This document shows positions 9,606-17,179 of a DNA stretch of 56,256 bases, piece by piece. A program made the translations under genes and the position numbers. Below the pieces are notes generated by a model. That model ran no database searches. It was not told the DNA's origin and was given only the letters and a program-made list of their open reading frames with translations. The first letter of the stretch is position 1; every line of letters begins with the position of its first letter. This DNA comes from Desulfomonile tiedjei (GTDB lineage Bacteria > Desulfobacterota > Desulfomonilia > Desulfomonilales > Desulfomonilaceae). Location: contig JACRDG010000054.1 of the NCBI GenBank assembly GCA_016218715.1, positions 77,940 through 134,195 on the forward strand, read 5' to 3'.

Positions 9606-10169
9606 ATGGGGGCTGACAACGGAGGCGACAGGACGGCATTGCTGGTGCTGGACGTTCAGAACTACTTCTTTCAGCAAAGCTCTCGGGCCTACCTGAAAGC
9701 AAGTGCCGAAATATTGCCGAGGATCAACGAACTGGCCGACCGGGCCGACCGAGCCGGCTGGCCGGTGGTTTTCACCACTCATCATGCTCCTTCAGGGCAC
9801 GGGAACCTGATGGAAGAGAAGTGGTGGCACCTGCCGAAAGGGGAAGAATGCGCTCTTTACTCGGGATTGAGAGTCCCCGAAACGGCCGAACTGATTCCCA
9901 AGGAGCATTATTCCGCCTTTCTCAGCACTGACCTGGAGGATATCCTTCGTTGCCGCGAGATCGAGCGTGTCGTGCTGTGCGGGGTGATGACACATCTCTG
10001 CGTGGACACCACCGCACGGCACGCGTTTATGCTCGGTTGGAAGCCGATCGTCTTAGCGGATGCGTGCTGTTCCAAGACCGCTCTCTATCACTGGGCAGCC
10101 TTATTGGCTCTCCGCCACGGCTTTGCCGAAATCACCACCTCGAAACGGCTGCAGGTGGCCCTGCCATGA
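9606..10169 (+). CDS. Isochorismatase-family cysteine hydrolase
   Basis: A 187-residue protein with the Asp-Lys-Cys triad of the isochorismatase/nicotinamidase superfamily: Asp16 in LVLDVQNYF, Lys99 in LIPKEHYSAF and Cys132 in GVMTHLCVDTT. The family hydrolyses amides such as nicotinamide, or vinyl ethers such as isochorismate; the substrate here cannot be read from sequence. ATG 9606 is used because GGGGA precedes it. Its stop overlaps the start of the next gene (ATGA), so it is coupled to the TrxR-like and RlmN-like genes. The nearby NAD operon makes a nicotinamidase-type role possible but unproven. Confidence 0.85.
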   Translation: MGADNGGDRTALLVLDVQNYFFQQSSRAYLKASAEILPRINELADRADRAGWPVVFTTHHAPSGHGNLMEEKWWHLPKGEECALYSGLRVPETAELIPKEHYSAFLSTDLEDILRCREIERVVLCGVMTHLCVDTTARHAFMLGWKPIVLADACCSKTALYHWAALLALRHGFAEITTSKRLQVALP

Positions 10170-11032
10170 TCGGCTTTGACGTCATCATCGTCGGCGGAGG
10201 CCCGGCTGGACTGGCCGCGGGTGTTCAGGCCGGTCACATGGGCCTTACCGTCAAGATCCTGGAAAAAGATGTCTGGGGGGGCAGGTTGTGCCTGGCTCGG
10301 AGAGTGGAGAACTTTCCCGGTCTTACCCGGCCGCTCAGTGGCCGGCACGTTGCTGCGAGGTTGCTGCTGCAGGCGCGGCGCAAGACGCTCTCAATGGGAC
10401 TGGAGGCCTGCACGGCGATTGACTGCGTCGATCGGCGCTTCGCTGTGGAAACGAGAGTGAACCGGTACACGGCCAGAGCCGTCATCGTGGCTTGCGGTGT
10501 TCAGCCCAAGCGACTGTTGGTCCCGGGCCTCGGCGTGGACGGAAATCGACTGTTCTATGCATGGCGGGAGCTGCCTCACTTCCGAGGGAAACGGATTGGT
10601 GTCATCGGCGGTGGAGAGGCTGCTTTCGATCAAGCGTGCTCGCTCGCTGAACGGGGCGCTGCGGTCACGGTCCTGATCAGAGCCACTGAGCCCAGGGCGT
10701 TTCACGGACTGGTCCACGAAGCCCTGGAACTTGGGGTCTCCCTCGTGACCCGAGCGGAGATACGACAGGCTGAGATGAAAGGCGCGGCCGTGTCGCTGCA
10801 ATTCTCCGATGGAGGACGGCCGGCTTGTGACGTGGATTATCTTCTTGCCGCAGTGGGGGCAGAGGCCGTCGAAGTGACGATTTCGAAGGTCGCGGCCGGG
10901 AGAAACGGACAGGGGCTCTACTGGGCGGGGGACGTGTGCTCCGGAAGGTACCGGCAGGCTGCCATCGCGTCCGGTGACGGCATTAAGACTGCAATGATTG
11001 TGTACGACTATCTAAGAGGGGAAGAAGGGTAA
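10166..11032 (+). CDS. Thioredoxin-reductase-like flavoprotein lacking the CxxC
   Basis: A 288-residue pyridine-nucleotide-disulfide oxidoreductase-type flavoprotein with FAD motif VGGGPAGLAAG at the N-terminus, NAD(P) motif GVIGGGEAAFDQA in the middle and the C-terminal GLYWAGDVCSG FAD motif. It has the size and architecture of thioredoxin reductase, but the redox-active CxxC that should precede or sit in the NADPH domain is absent, so it is unlikely to reduce thioredoxin. It may instead reduce a ferredoxin or another small partner. ATG overlaps the upstream stop (ATGA) and its own stop overlaps the next ATG (TAATG), so the three genes form a tightly coupled unit. Confidence 0.83.
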   Translation: MIGFDVIIVGGGPAGLAAGVQAGHMGLTVKILEKDVWGGRLCLARRVENFPGLTRPLSGRHVAARLLLQARRKTLSMGLEACTAIDCVDRRFAVETRVNRYTARAVIVACGVQPKRLLVPGLGVDGNRLFYAWRELPHFRGKRIGVIGGGEAAFDQACSLAERGAAVTVLIRATEPRAFHGLVHEALELGVSLVTRAEIRQAEMKGAAVSLQFSDGGRPACDVDYLLAAVGAEAVEVTISKVAAGRNGQGLYWAGDVCSGRYRQAAIASGDGIKTAMIVYDYLRGEEG

Positions 11033-11934
11033 TGGAAATCTTGAGTCATACGGGAAGGCCTGATCTGGCGCAGATTTTCGTGGCAAAAATGCGAGACAAT
11101 GCGGACTTCATGGTGGAATTCGTCGATGCGTGCGACCCCACGGTGGGAGATCGCCGCCGGAAATGGGTGATCGTCATCTCGACCCAGTTCGGTTGTCCCG
11201 TGAAATGCCTTATGTGTGATGCGGGCGGCGCGTTCAAAGGGAATCTGACCTTTCAGGAGATCAGCTCCCAGGTCGAAACCGTCGTCGCGGCGCACGGAGA
11301 CATCGACCCGGGTCAGTGCGATAAGTTAAAGATTCAGTTCGCGAGGATGGGTGAACCCTCGCTCAATGATGCAGTCCTGGAAGTACTGGCCTGGCTCAAG
11401 GATTTTTGTCCCACTGTGATCCCGTGCATCGCCACCATCACTCCGGCCGGTCGCGAGGCGTGGTTCGCCGAGTTGTTGAAGATCCGGGATTGTTTCCGCG
11501 ATTTTCAGCTTCAACTCTCCGTGAACTCCACGGACGACGCATACAGGGACAAGCTCATGCCGTATCCTAAGATGTCATGGGAATGGATGGCGGAGTACGG
11601 CCGGGAGTTCCATCGCAAGGGCCAACGCACGGTTTGTCTCAATTTTGCCCTCTCGCCGGAGATCCCCGTGAGCGCAGCAGCGACTCGTGAGTACTTCGAC
11701 CCGGAGCACTTCGTGGTTAAGCTGACGCCATTGAACCCCACTACTACCGCGGAGGAAAACGGTATGTCTCCGGCAGACAACCGGGCAGATGCCGAGTGCA
11801 GAGTGGCCTGCAAAGCAGAGGAGTTTCTGCGACTCGGGTTCTCCGTGATAGAATCGATCGGGGATATGGAGGAAAACCTCATCGGAAGCAACTGCGGGCA
11901 GGCGGTGAGAAAACTGCGGCTTGCCTCATGGTGA
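11032..11934 (+). CDS. RlmN/Cfr-like radical SAM protein, atypical
   Basis: A 300-residue radical SAM protein with the cluster motif CPVKCLMC (Cys55, Cys59, Cys62) and a region after it (GGAFKGNLTFQEISSQVE) that resembles RlmN/Cfr, which methylate adenosine in 23S rRNA. The C-terminal Cys of that family is kept (Cys288 in SNCGQAV). However, the second catalytic Cys of RlmN, seven residues before the first cluster Cys, is replaced by Val48, and the N-terminal RNA-binding domain is very short. It is therefore unlikely to be the housekeeping RlmN. It starts on TAATG with the preceding flavoprotein, which might supply electrons (inference). Confidence 0.75.
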   Translation: MEILSHTGRPDLAQIFVAKMRDNADFMVEFVDACDPTVGDRRRKWVIVISTQFGCPVKCLMCDAGGAFKGNLTFQEISSQVETVVAAHGDIDPGQCDKLKIQFARMGEPSLNDAVLEVLAWLKDFCPTVIPCIATITPAGREAWFAELLKIRDCFRDFQLQLSVNSTDDAYRDKLMPYPKMSWEWMAEYGREFHRKGQRTVCLNFALSPEIPVSAAATREYFDPEHFVVKLTPLNPTTTAEENGMSPADNRADAECRVACKAEEFLRLGFSVIESIGDMEENLIGSNCGQAVRKLRLASW

Positions 11935-11963
11935 GCCTGCCGGGGAATTGGCCATCAAGGGGG

Positions 11964-12003
11964 ATCAAGGGGAACGTCTTTCCCGAAAGAGGTTCCCCTT
12001 GAT
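11964..12003. terminator. Long hairpin between convergent genes
   Basis: A 12-bp perfect stem (ATCAAGGGGAAC at 11964-11975 with its complement at 11992-12003) is extended by inner pairing TCTTTC/GAAAGA. It lies between the plus-strand radical SAM gene and the minus-strand cbpB-like gene and is probably a bidirectional terminator, although neither side has a long T run. Confidence 0.6.
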
Positions 12004-12051
12004 CTTGCTCGCGTGAGCGCTCCTTCACCTCCAAATCGATGCAGGAACCCT

Positions 12052-13467
12052 TTACAGAGAAGTAATTTCCAGGGCGGTCGAGGTAGCGGAATCCCAGCCG
12101 TCCCAGAGAAAAGCGCTTTCCTTGCCGTCCGCGATGAGCCTCAGTGCATAGCGCACCTGCTCCTCATACAGCTCGCAGAAGGCGCCGGTTCTGTTCATCC
12201 CTCCGTTCATCTCATATGCCTCAGCTGGGCAGGGCGAGCCGCAGAAATGCCGCACCGCGCAGGAGGAGCAGGGAATTATGTCCTCGACCTTCCTCCCCGT
12301 GACCGCCTTGAAGGCCTCGCTCTTCAAGACGTCGCCTATGGGGTCGCGAAAGAGATTCCCGCCGTTGAATTCGGGGACTCCCACAAACTCGCTGCATGGG
12401 AAGAGATCGCCCCTCGCTCCCACCGCGAAGAAACACCTTCCGCCTCCACACGGTGAAATGTCACACATGAGACGCCGAGCCGAGGGTGCGGCGATGCTGA
12501 TAAGCACATTGGCGAAATTCGCGATGACCAGCTGGCGTCCTGTTTCCTGGTACAACTCGTAGGTCCTGTCAAGGGCCTTGAGGTAATGGACTGAGAGATC
12601 CTCATCCGCTGGTCTGATCTCCCTTGCGCCTTGTCTGGTGCATCTCACCGGGTTGAGCATGCCTATGGGAACTTCCATCTCGTGCAGGAATTCCACCATG
12701 TTGCTGAGCGCGGTCATATTGCGCGTCGTCACCGTGCAGATCACATTGTAGTTCGGATACCCCTTGAATCTTTCGAGGAGGGCCGCGCTCCTGCGAAAGA
12801 ATCCCTGACCGGCCCAGTTTTTTCTCGTCGCGTCCGCGATAGCCTCCTCGTGTCCGTCGAGGGAGAGCCCGACACCGATCCCGCGCGAGGTGAGGAAGTC
12901 AATGGCCTCGTCGTCCAACAAGGTGCCATTGGTCTGGATGCCGAAATGGAAATCGTCCCGAAAGCGCTCGATCCCTGCGAAAACCGCATCGCGGGCCAGC
13001 ATCGGCTCAGACCCGTGGAATACCACTTGCGGGAGGCGCCCCTCGGGCATGGTCTTGCCGAAGTAATCCTTCAGGATGCCCAGCGCCGCGATCAGTTGGT
13101 CCTCGGACATGTGAACGCCGTCCCGTCTCATTTCTTCCGGGATATAGCAATAGGAGCAATTCAGATTGCAGCGTTCCGTGGGGTTGAAGTAAACCGCGGA
13201 GGGCTGTAGGCCGAAGCGAAGAACCTCCATCTCTCGGGCGAAGGCGTCACGTTTCTTGCGGAACTCTTGCATGAGCACGCCGCTATCGTTCAGCGCATCG
13301 CCGATCTTGTCTCGTTTCACCAGAGACCAGAAGGCGGTGTCCGGATCGAGGAGAGCGACGTAGTTTTCGTGTGCGATGTCGATCAGTTGAACCGTGGGTC
13401 CGTTGCCGGTATTGCAGTAGCGGCCGCGCGAGGGGGCCGAGTTGTGCACCTCTTTCATCATTTCCAT
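12052..13467 (-). CDS. cbpB: Radical SAM/SPASM peptide maturase, CbpB-like
   Basis: A 471-residue radical SAM enzyme with cluster motif CNLNCSYC (Cys100, 104, 107) and a complete C-terminal SPASM domain (CDISPC...C...C, then CSSCAVRHFCGSPCPAE and a last Cys) that would bind two auxiliary Fe-S clusters. This layout is typical of enzymes that cross-link or otherwise modify small peptides (RiPP maturases) and of sulfatase maturases. No sulfatase is nearby; instead a 29-residue peptide gene lies 261 bp upstream on the same strand and both follow a cobalamin riboswitch. I recall an NCBIfam pair, precursor CbpA and maturase CbpB, that fits this arrangement, but could not check it. The ATG at 13467 has AGGAG eight bases upstream. 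The chemistry on the peptide is unknown. Confidence 0.82.
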   Translation of the reverse strand: MEMMKEVHNSAPSRGRYCNTGNGPTVQLIDIAHENYVALLDPDTAFWSLVKRDKIGDALNDSGVLMQEFRKKRDAFAREMEVLRFGLQPSAVYFNPTERCNLNCSYCYIPEEMRRDGVHMSEDQLIAALGILKDYFGKTMPEGRLPQVVFHGSEPMLARDAVFAGIERFRDDFHFGIQTNGTLLDDEAIDFLTSRGIGVGLSLDGHEEAIADATRKNWAGQGFFRRSAALLERFKGYPNYNVICTVTTRNMTALSNMVEFLHEMEVPIGMLNPVRCTRQGAREIRPADEDLSVHYLKALDRTYELYQETGRQLVIANFANVLISIAAPSARRLMCDISPCGGGRCFFAVGARGDLFPCSEFVGVPEFNGGNLFRDPIGDVLKSEAFKAVTGRKVEDIIPCSSCAVRHFCGSPCPAEAYEMNGGMNRTGAFCELYEEQVRYALRLIADGKESAFLWDGWDSATSTALEITSL

Positions 13468-13683
13468 GGGTCTGGCTCCTGACGGCTATTTAGCAGTTGC
13501 CAAGGATAATGTCCGATTGGTTCGCCGCGGACCTGGGGGCTCCCTCACTTCGGACAACGCAGGGCCGTCAAACCTTCGTTCGGGAGCCGCCAGGTCGGCG
13601 GGGCGAAGCGGTCAGAAATCCTGGCATCTATTGAAAATCGTTGGCATGAAACGCTCGGTGAAACGCTTCCGCAGCACAATTGA

Positions 13684-13716
13684 GGCGGGGGCATCGCCAT
13701 GCGAATCACCCCCGCC
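13684..13716 (-). other. Strong hairpin just downstream of the peptide gene
   Basis: GGCGGGGG pairs with CCCCCGCC across a small inner TCGC/GCGA stem, beginning 12 bases after the cbpA-like stop. There is no T run, so it is more likely an RNA-stability or partial-attenuation element that would raise peptide transcript over maturase transcript (inference). Confidence 0.55.
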
Positions 13717-13728
13717 GCGATAACCGAG

Positions 13729-13818
13729 CTAGTTCGCGTTGGGGACGACGAGGATGTAATGGGACAATCCGGTGCCGTCGGCCGTACAGGTCTTGCGATA
13801 CGCTATAACGTCCTTCAC
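13729..13818 (-). CDS. cbpA: 29-residue RiPP precursor peptide, CbpA-like
   Basis: A GTG-started frame of 29 codons that is too short for ORF callers. It begins MKDVIAYRKTC, continues TADGTGLSHY, ILVVPNAN and ends in TAG. A near-perfect Shine-Dalgarno AAAGGAGGTGA lies seven bases before the GTG, far stronger than expected by chance. It is on the strand and just upstream of the radical SAM/SPASM gene, and both sit downstream of the cobalamin riboswitch and its terminator. It has a single Cys (Cys11), so a disulfide is impossible within one peptide, and Cys11, Tyr, Ser, His and Asp are candidate modification sites. The similarity to the CbpA precursor family is from memory and not verified. Confidence 0.85.
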   Translation of the reverse strand: MKDVIAYRKTCTADGTGLSHYILVVPNAN

Positions 13819-13825
13819 TGTTGCG

Positions 13826-13836
13826 TCACCTCCTTT
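13826..13836 (-). promoter_or_regulatory. Strong ribosome binding site of the peptide gene
   Basis: AAAGGAGGTGA, complementary to nearly the whole anti-SD tail of 16S rRNA, seven bases upstream of GTG 13818. It decides the start of the peptide gene. Confidence 0.85.
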
Positions 13837-13899
13837 CAAGGAACGTTGGGGCCATTCCACCTTTGTGCGCGGCCGCGCCGGTTGCGGGCTTCAGGGCAA

Positions 13900-13933
13900 T
13901 AAAAAAGCCCTGGCACCCAAAGGTGCAGGGCTT
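13900..13933 (-). terminator. Intrinsic terminator of the riboswitch
   Basis: On the minus strand AAGCCCTG-CACC pairs with GGTG-C-CAGGGCTT (12 bp with one bulged C) and is followed by six T in a row. It lies between the aptamer and the peptide gene, the place of an expression platform, so cobalamin binding is expected to favour termination and switch the peptide/maturase genes off. Confidence 0.85.
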
Positions 13934-13954
13934 ACTTTTGCCATCAGAGCAACC

Positions 13955-14125
13955 CCAGTCTAAACGCCCGTCTTCTGGCTTCCGGGTTATCCTCCACCCG
14001 CCCTTCCCATCCGGTTGGAACCGAACAGTGGATATGCGGGGATTGTAACCGGTTACAGCGGCGGGACCGCCACGGATTCACACCGTGTTCCGATAGCGTC
14101 CAGACTTTCCAGGCACTATTTAACG
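13955..14125 (-). ncRNA. Cobalamin (B12) riboswitch
   Basis: Read on the minus strand the region contains the conserved elements in order: a GTGCCT start, GGAACACGGTGTGAATCCG, then GCGGTCCCGCCGCTGTAACC (the classic GCGG-CCCGC-ACTGTAA core), a GATGGGAAGG stem region and the B12-box-like GAAGCCAGAAGACGGGCG. This combination is diagnostic of the adenosyl-/hydroxo-cobalamin aptamer. It is followed by an intrinsic terminator and then by the cbpA-like and cbpB-like genes. None of these genes is a known B12 transport or synthesis gene, which makes the linkage notable. Confidence 0.93.
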
Positions 14126-14147
14126 CGAACCGGCCCTACGCTGTCAA
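14118..14147 (-). promoter_or_regulatory. Candidate sigma-70 promoter for the riboswitch
   Basis: TTGACA (14147-14142) and TTAAAT (14123-14118) with an 18-bp spacer. The predicted start falls very close to the first conserved aptamer bases, which is tight, so a slightly different promoter is possible. Confidence 0.45.
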
Positions 14148-14215
14148 GAGGAAAGCTGACCCGCCGGAGCTTCATTGAAAGCAAGCTCCCCATATTGCTT
14201 CTCGAAGGCGAATTC

Positions 14216-14527
14216 CTATGTATCTTCCACAAATATCACCGTGACGGTATCGGTGAGGATTGTTGCCATGTGCCGGTGCGCTTCGCCGTTCGGGATGAAG
14301 ATACCGTCTCCGGGAGCGTAGAGCTGCACTTCATGGTCGAAACGGATCTCCATTTCTCCTTCCAGCACGTACCCGATATGCCCTCTGTCGCACCAGTGGG
14401 GCGCGAGACCCTTGGTATACTCGACCAGCCGAAGCCTGCGATCGCCGATCCGGTGAATCTTCTGCCGCATCCCTTCCAGTGGCGACTCCCAAGGAATGGA
14501 GGCAAAATCAGCTTTGTATTGAGTCAT
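14216..14527 (-). CDS. Small cupin-domain protein
   Basis: A 103-residue single-domain cupin. The metal-binding motifs are visible as HWCDRGHIGYVLEGEME (motif 1) and PGDGIFIPNGEAHRH (motif 2), giving a metal-binding beta-barrel of the kind used in small regulatory or enzyme proteins. The ATG at 14527 (MTQYKADF) is favoured because this N-terminus is typical for small cupins, although its ribosome binding site is weak; an in-frame GTG lies at 14563. It follows the LivK-like gene by about 75 bp on the same strand. Substrate unknown. Confidence 0.78.
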   Translation of the reverse strand: MTQYKADFASIPWESPLEGMRQKIHRIGDRRLRLVEYTKGLAPHWCDRGHIGYVLEGEMEIRFDHEVQLYAPGDGIFIPNGEAHRHMATILTDTVTVIFVEDT

Positions 14528-14601
14528 GACAGCTCGCTGCTGGAGCAGAACGGACCCCCTCACCGGGGACAGGGCCGGGCCGCCTCAAGGCCGGTAAACG
14601 A

Positions 14602-15816
14602 TTACTGCTCTCTGGCCTTTTTCACATCGTCAACTGACATCATAACTTGATCGGCAGGTATGGTTTCGATTTGGCCGGCAATCAAGAAATCGTACGCGGG
14701 ATCGGCTTTAGTCACCCCCACGAACATGGGCAACATGATCTGGTGATCGAAGTCCCGGACGGTCACCTTCCCCACCGGCGAATCGATCGTGAGCCCCGCG
14801 AGCGCATCCACGAACTTCTCACGGTCTACCGCACCCGCCTTTGCAAAGGCCTGAGCTATGAAATGACCTGCCACATAGCCACAGAAGGCTCCAGCAGTGG
14901 GATATCTCCCGAACACTTGCTTGTAATTGTCCGCGAATACCTTGTTTGCCGGTACCTGCGGATAGTAGAAGAAATAGGGCGAGGTCCCCAGCACCCCTTC
15001 AGGAGCGTTCATGCCCAGCGGTTTGAGTGTGGATAGTTCCGTGGCCATGTGGACGAGGAACGGGACCCGTTCGTTGAATCCAGTGGTCTTCGCGGCCTTT
15101 AGGAAGGGCACGCAGCTCGCGCCTCCTGCAGCGACGATAACCGCATCGGGTTTCGCCGACAGGATAGACGTGATGTACGGGGTGAAATCCGGCTCCCCAA
15201 TTTTCCACCACGATTCGCCGAGAAGCTGAACTTCCGGTTTGAGCTTCTTGAGGTTCGACCAGATCTCCTGGGCCATGGCGTGGCCGAATTCGTAATCGTC
15301 GCCGGCAATCCAATATTTTACGTATGGCCGCTTGACGAGCGTCAAGGCCGCAGCACGCCCGATCATGGCCGTATTCTCGTTCATGGAAAAGACATACCGG
15401 TGGCCCTTGGAGCCGGTAATGGCCGCGCTCTTGCCAAACGTCACCACGAGGGGGATTTTTTCCTTCTTTGCCAGATCGGAGACCGCCAGTGAAACCGCGC
15501 TGTTTGTCGTCCCGGCCAATATATCTACCTGCTCGCGCATGATCAGCTCTTTTGCAGCGCTTAACCCCAGATCCACCTTGAACTTGTCGTCCCGCGTAAT
15601 GAACACTACTTGCCTGCCGAGCACTCCACCTTTGGCGTTTATCTCGTCCAAGGCCAGCTTGAACCCATCTCTCACATCATTGCAATAGACGCTTGGAGGG
15701 CCGGTATACGTGTCGATCATGCCTATCTTGATGGGGTTTTCTGCTTGCAGCGTTCCCGAAAACAGGAAGACCGCCGCTGCCAGCCCAGTCAGGGCGACCG
15801 TGAACACTCTTGTCAT
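14602..15816 (-). CDS. Branched-chain amino acid-type ABC substrate-binding protein (LivK-like)
   Basis: A 404-residue periplasmic binding protein with a signal peptide (MTRVFTVALTGLAAAVFLFSG, probable cleavage near LQA/EN) and the family start IKIGMIDTYTGPP, followed by DGFKLALDEINAKGGVLGRQV. It captures a small ligand (amino acids, amides or aromatic acids in this family) for a membrane transporter. No permease or ATPase gene is nearby, so it is an orphan that must share a transporter or act with a sensor. The start follows GAGGAGA. It may be cotranscribed with the cupin downstream. Confidence 0.9.
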   Translation of the reverse strand: MTRVFTVALTGLAAAVFLFSGTLQAENPIKIGMIDTYTGPPSVYCNDVRDGFKLALDEINAKGGVLGRQVVFITRDDKFKVDLGLSAAKELIMREQVDILAGTTNSAVSLAVSDLAKKEKIPLVVTFGKSAAITGSKGHRYVFSMNENTAMIGRAAALTLVKRPYVKYWIAGDDYEFGHAMAQEIWSNLKKLKPEVQLLGESWWKIGEPDFTPYITSILSAKPDAVIVAAGGASCVPFLKAAKTTGFNERVPFLVHMATELSTLKPLGMNAPEGVLGTSPYFFYYPQVPANKVFADNYKQVFGRYPTAGAFCGYVAGHFIAQAFAKAGAVDREKFVDALAGLTIDSPVGKVTVRDFDHQIMLPMFVGVTKADPAYDFLIAGQIETIPADQVMMSVDDVKKAREQ

Positions 15817-15946
15817 GACTGAGTCTCCTCAGGATCTGCACCGGGACGCATTCAGAATGGGGTTCTTTCTCGATGCGCTTCAGTACATGATCGGCGTCCA
15901 GAGACCGTGCACCAGGGGTCGGTCCGGTTGATCCGCACCTGGAACG

Positions 15947-16477
15947 TCAATGAGCTTGTGCCAGGGCTGTTTTCAACTTCTTTTCTTCCGCAGGCGGGAG
16001 AGAGGTGCGAAGCACGACGCCTTGAAAGCTCTTTAGTTGCTCAAAGACCTTCTCTGCGGCCGTTGTTCCGCGTACCGATACGAAGGAGATCGCGCGACCG
16101 GGCTCGAGGGCATTCCCCAGTTCCCGGATTAGGCTCAGCGGAACACCCAAGTTCAAGCAGACGACGGCGACGCCCCCTGCAATCCAACCGAGCAGGACCC
16201 CGGCCTGACAGGTGAAAAGGGTCGTGCCGAGCGAACCGCCGGACATGATCCACCCCAACACTGCGCCCAGGAATCCGAAATAGAGTGCGCCGCTCACCGA
16301 GAGCTGCCCGGAAAGATTCTCCTGCTGGTCGATGTCGAGTTCATTTTCGCCGTCCTTGAACACCAGCGCCGAGTCCTCGACGTCGAGGACTGCCTTCTCC
16401 CCAAGCTCCTGGATAGCGAAGACAAATGCGTCTGCTTCACAGCGTTCCTTGAATTCTACGGCGATAAGATCACCCAT
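15947..16477 (-). CDS. DUF1269-like membrane protein
   Basis: A 176-residue protein starting MGDLIAVEFKERCEADAFV, with a small alpha/beta N-terminal domain and a hydrophobic glycine-rich hairpin (about residues 70-120) typical of DUF1269 proteins, then a short C-terminal domain (GRAISFVSVRGTTAAEKVFEQL). Function is unknown in this family. The ATG at 16477 has GGAGGAG just upstream; the longer frame to 16654 has no support. Confidence 0.72.
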   Translation of the reverse strand: MGDLIAVEFKERCEADAFVFAIQELGEKAVLDVEDSALVFKDGENELDIDQQENLSGQLSVSGALYFGFLGAVLGWIMSGGSLGTTLFTCQAGVLLGWIAGGVAVVCLNLGVPLSLIRELGNALEPGRAISFVSVRGTTAAEKVFEQLKSFQGVVLRTSLPPAEEKKLKTALAQAH

Positions 16478-16843
16478 ATCTCTCCTCCACTCTGATTCTG
16501 ACTGACACACGCCTTCACGGCGATGACGACTTTCGTAGCGACGGGGCGTCCAAAGAAGTCCCCCGCCCCGAGGTACACCGTTATACCCTGAAAGGGGTCT
16601 TCTCGGCAAATAGAAGCTGCGACCTTTCACGTCAGGAGGTACAGGGGGAAGCACTTCCCGTCCCAGGTTCGCGCGCGTATTTCATGCAGCACGGTCGGCC
16701 GGGCATTATGGCCGTGCGGGTCCGTCGGCTAGGCAATGAAGGGATGGGTTTGCTCGGTGGGATGAGTCCTTGAAGCAAATTGGGCGAGAGCCCGCTAAAG
16801 CAAACTCTCGCCCAATACTTATGACACTATAACCAAGAGCGGG
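16478..16843. other. Intergenic region with an RRM-gene terminator
   Basis: No gene seen. It holds the terminator at 16780-16815 and the upstream region of the DUF1269-like gene. Confidence 0.5.
16780..16815 (-). terminator. Terminator-like hairpin after the RRM gene
   Basis: TTGGGCGAGAG and CTCTCGCCCAA form an 11-bp perfect stem starting about 30 bp after the RRM stop codon on the minus strand, followed by TTTGCTT. It is likely the transcription terminator of that gene. Confidence 0.65.
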
Positions 16844-17179
16844 TTACCAGCGCGACCTGCCGCCGCCACCGCCGCCACCGCCACCGCCGCCGCCGCTGTC
16901 TCTCCGCCTGCCACCACCGCCACCGCTATTGGTCTTGGGGCGAGCTTCGTTCACCTTGATGCTGCGGCCGTTGAGATCCTTGGAATCCAGCTCCTGGATC
17001 GCGCGCAGGCCTTCTTCACGATTTCGCATTTCGATGAACCCGAATCCTCGGGACCGGCCGGTGAACTGGTCGACGATGATCTTTGCCGAATCGACCACCC
17101 CGTATCCTTCAAACAGATCCTTGAGTTCGCTCTCGCTGGCATCGAAGGACAGGTTGCCAACATAAATGTTAATACTCAT
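16844..17179 (-). CDS. RRM-domain RNA-binding protein with glycine-rich tail
   Basis: A 111-residue RNA recognition motif protein. RNP2 is IYVGNL near the N-terminus and RNP1 is RGFGFIEM near residue 45; the C-terminal third is a glycine/arginine tail with a run of glycines ending RSRW. Bacterial proteins of this type (cyanobacterial Rbp-like) bind single-stranded RNA and are often cold-induced. ATG 17179 has AAGGAG seven bases upstream; the long leader of more than 150 bases could carry regulation, but no motif stands out. Confidence 0.92.
   Translation of the reverse strand: MSINIYVGNLSFDASESELKDLFEGYGVVDSAKIIVDQFTGRSRGFGFIEMRNREEGLRAIQELDSKDLNGRSIKVNEARPKTNSGGGGGRRRDSGGGGGGGGGGGGRSRW

Noticed and set aside
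12052-13467. Anaerobic sulfatase maturase
   Set aside because: SPASM domain fits, but there is no sulfatase nearby while a peptide gene and a riboswitch are present.
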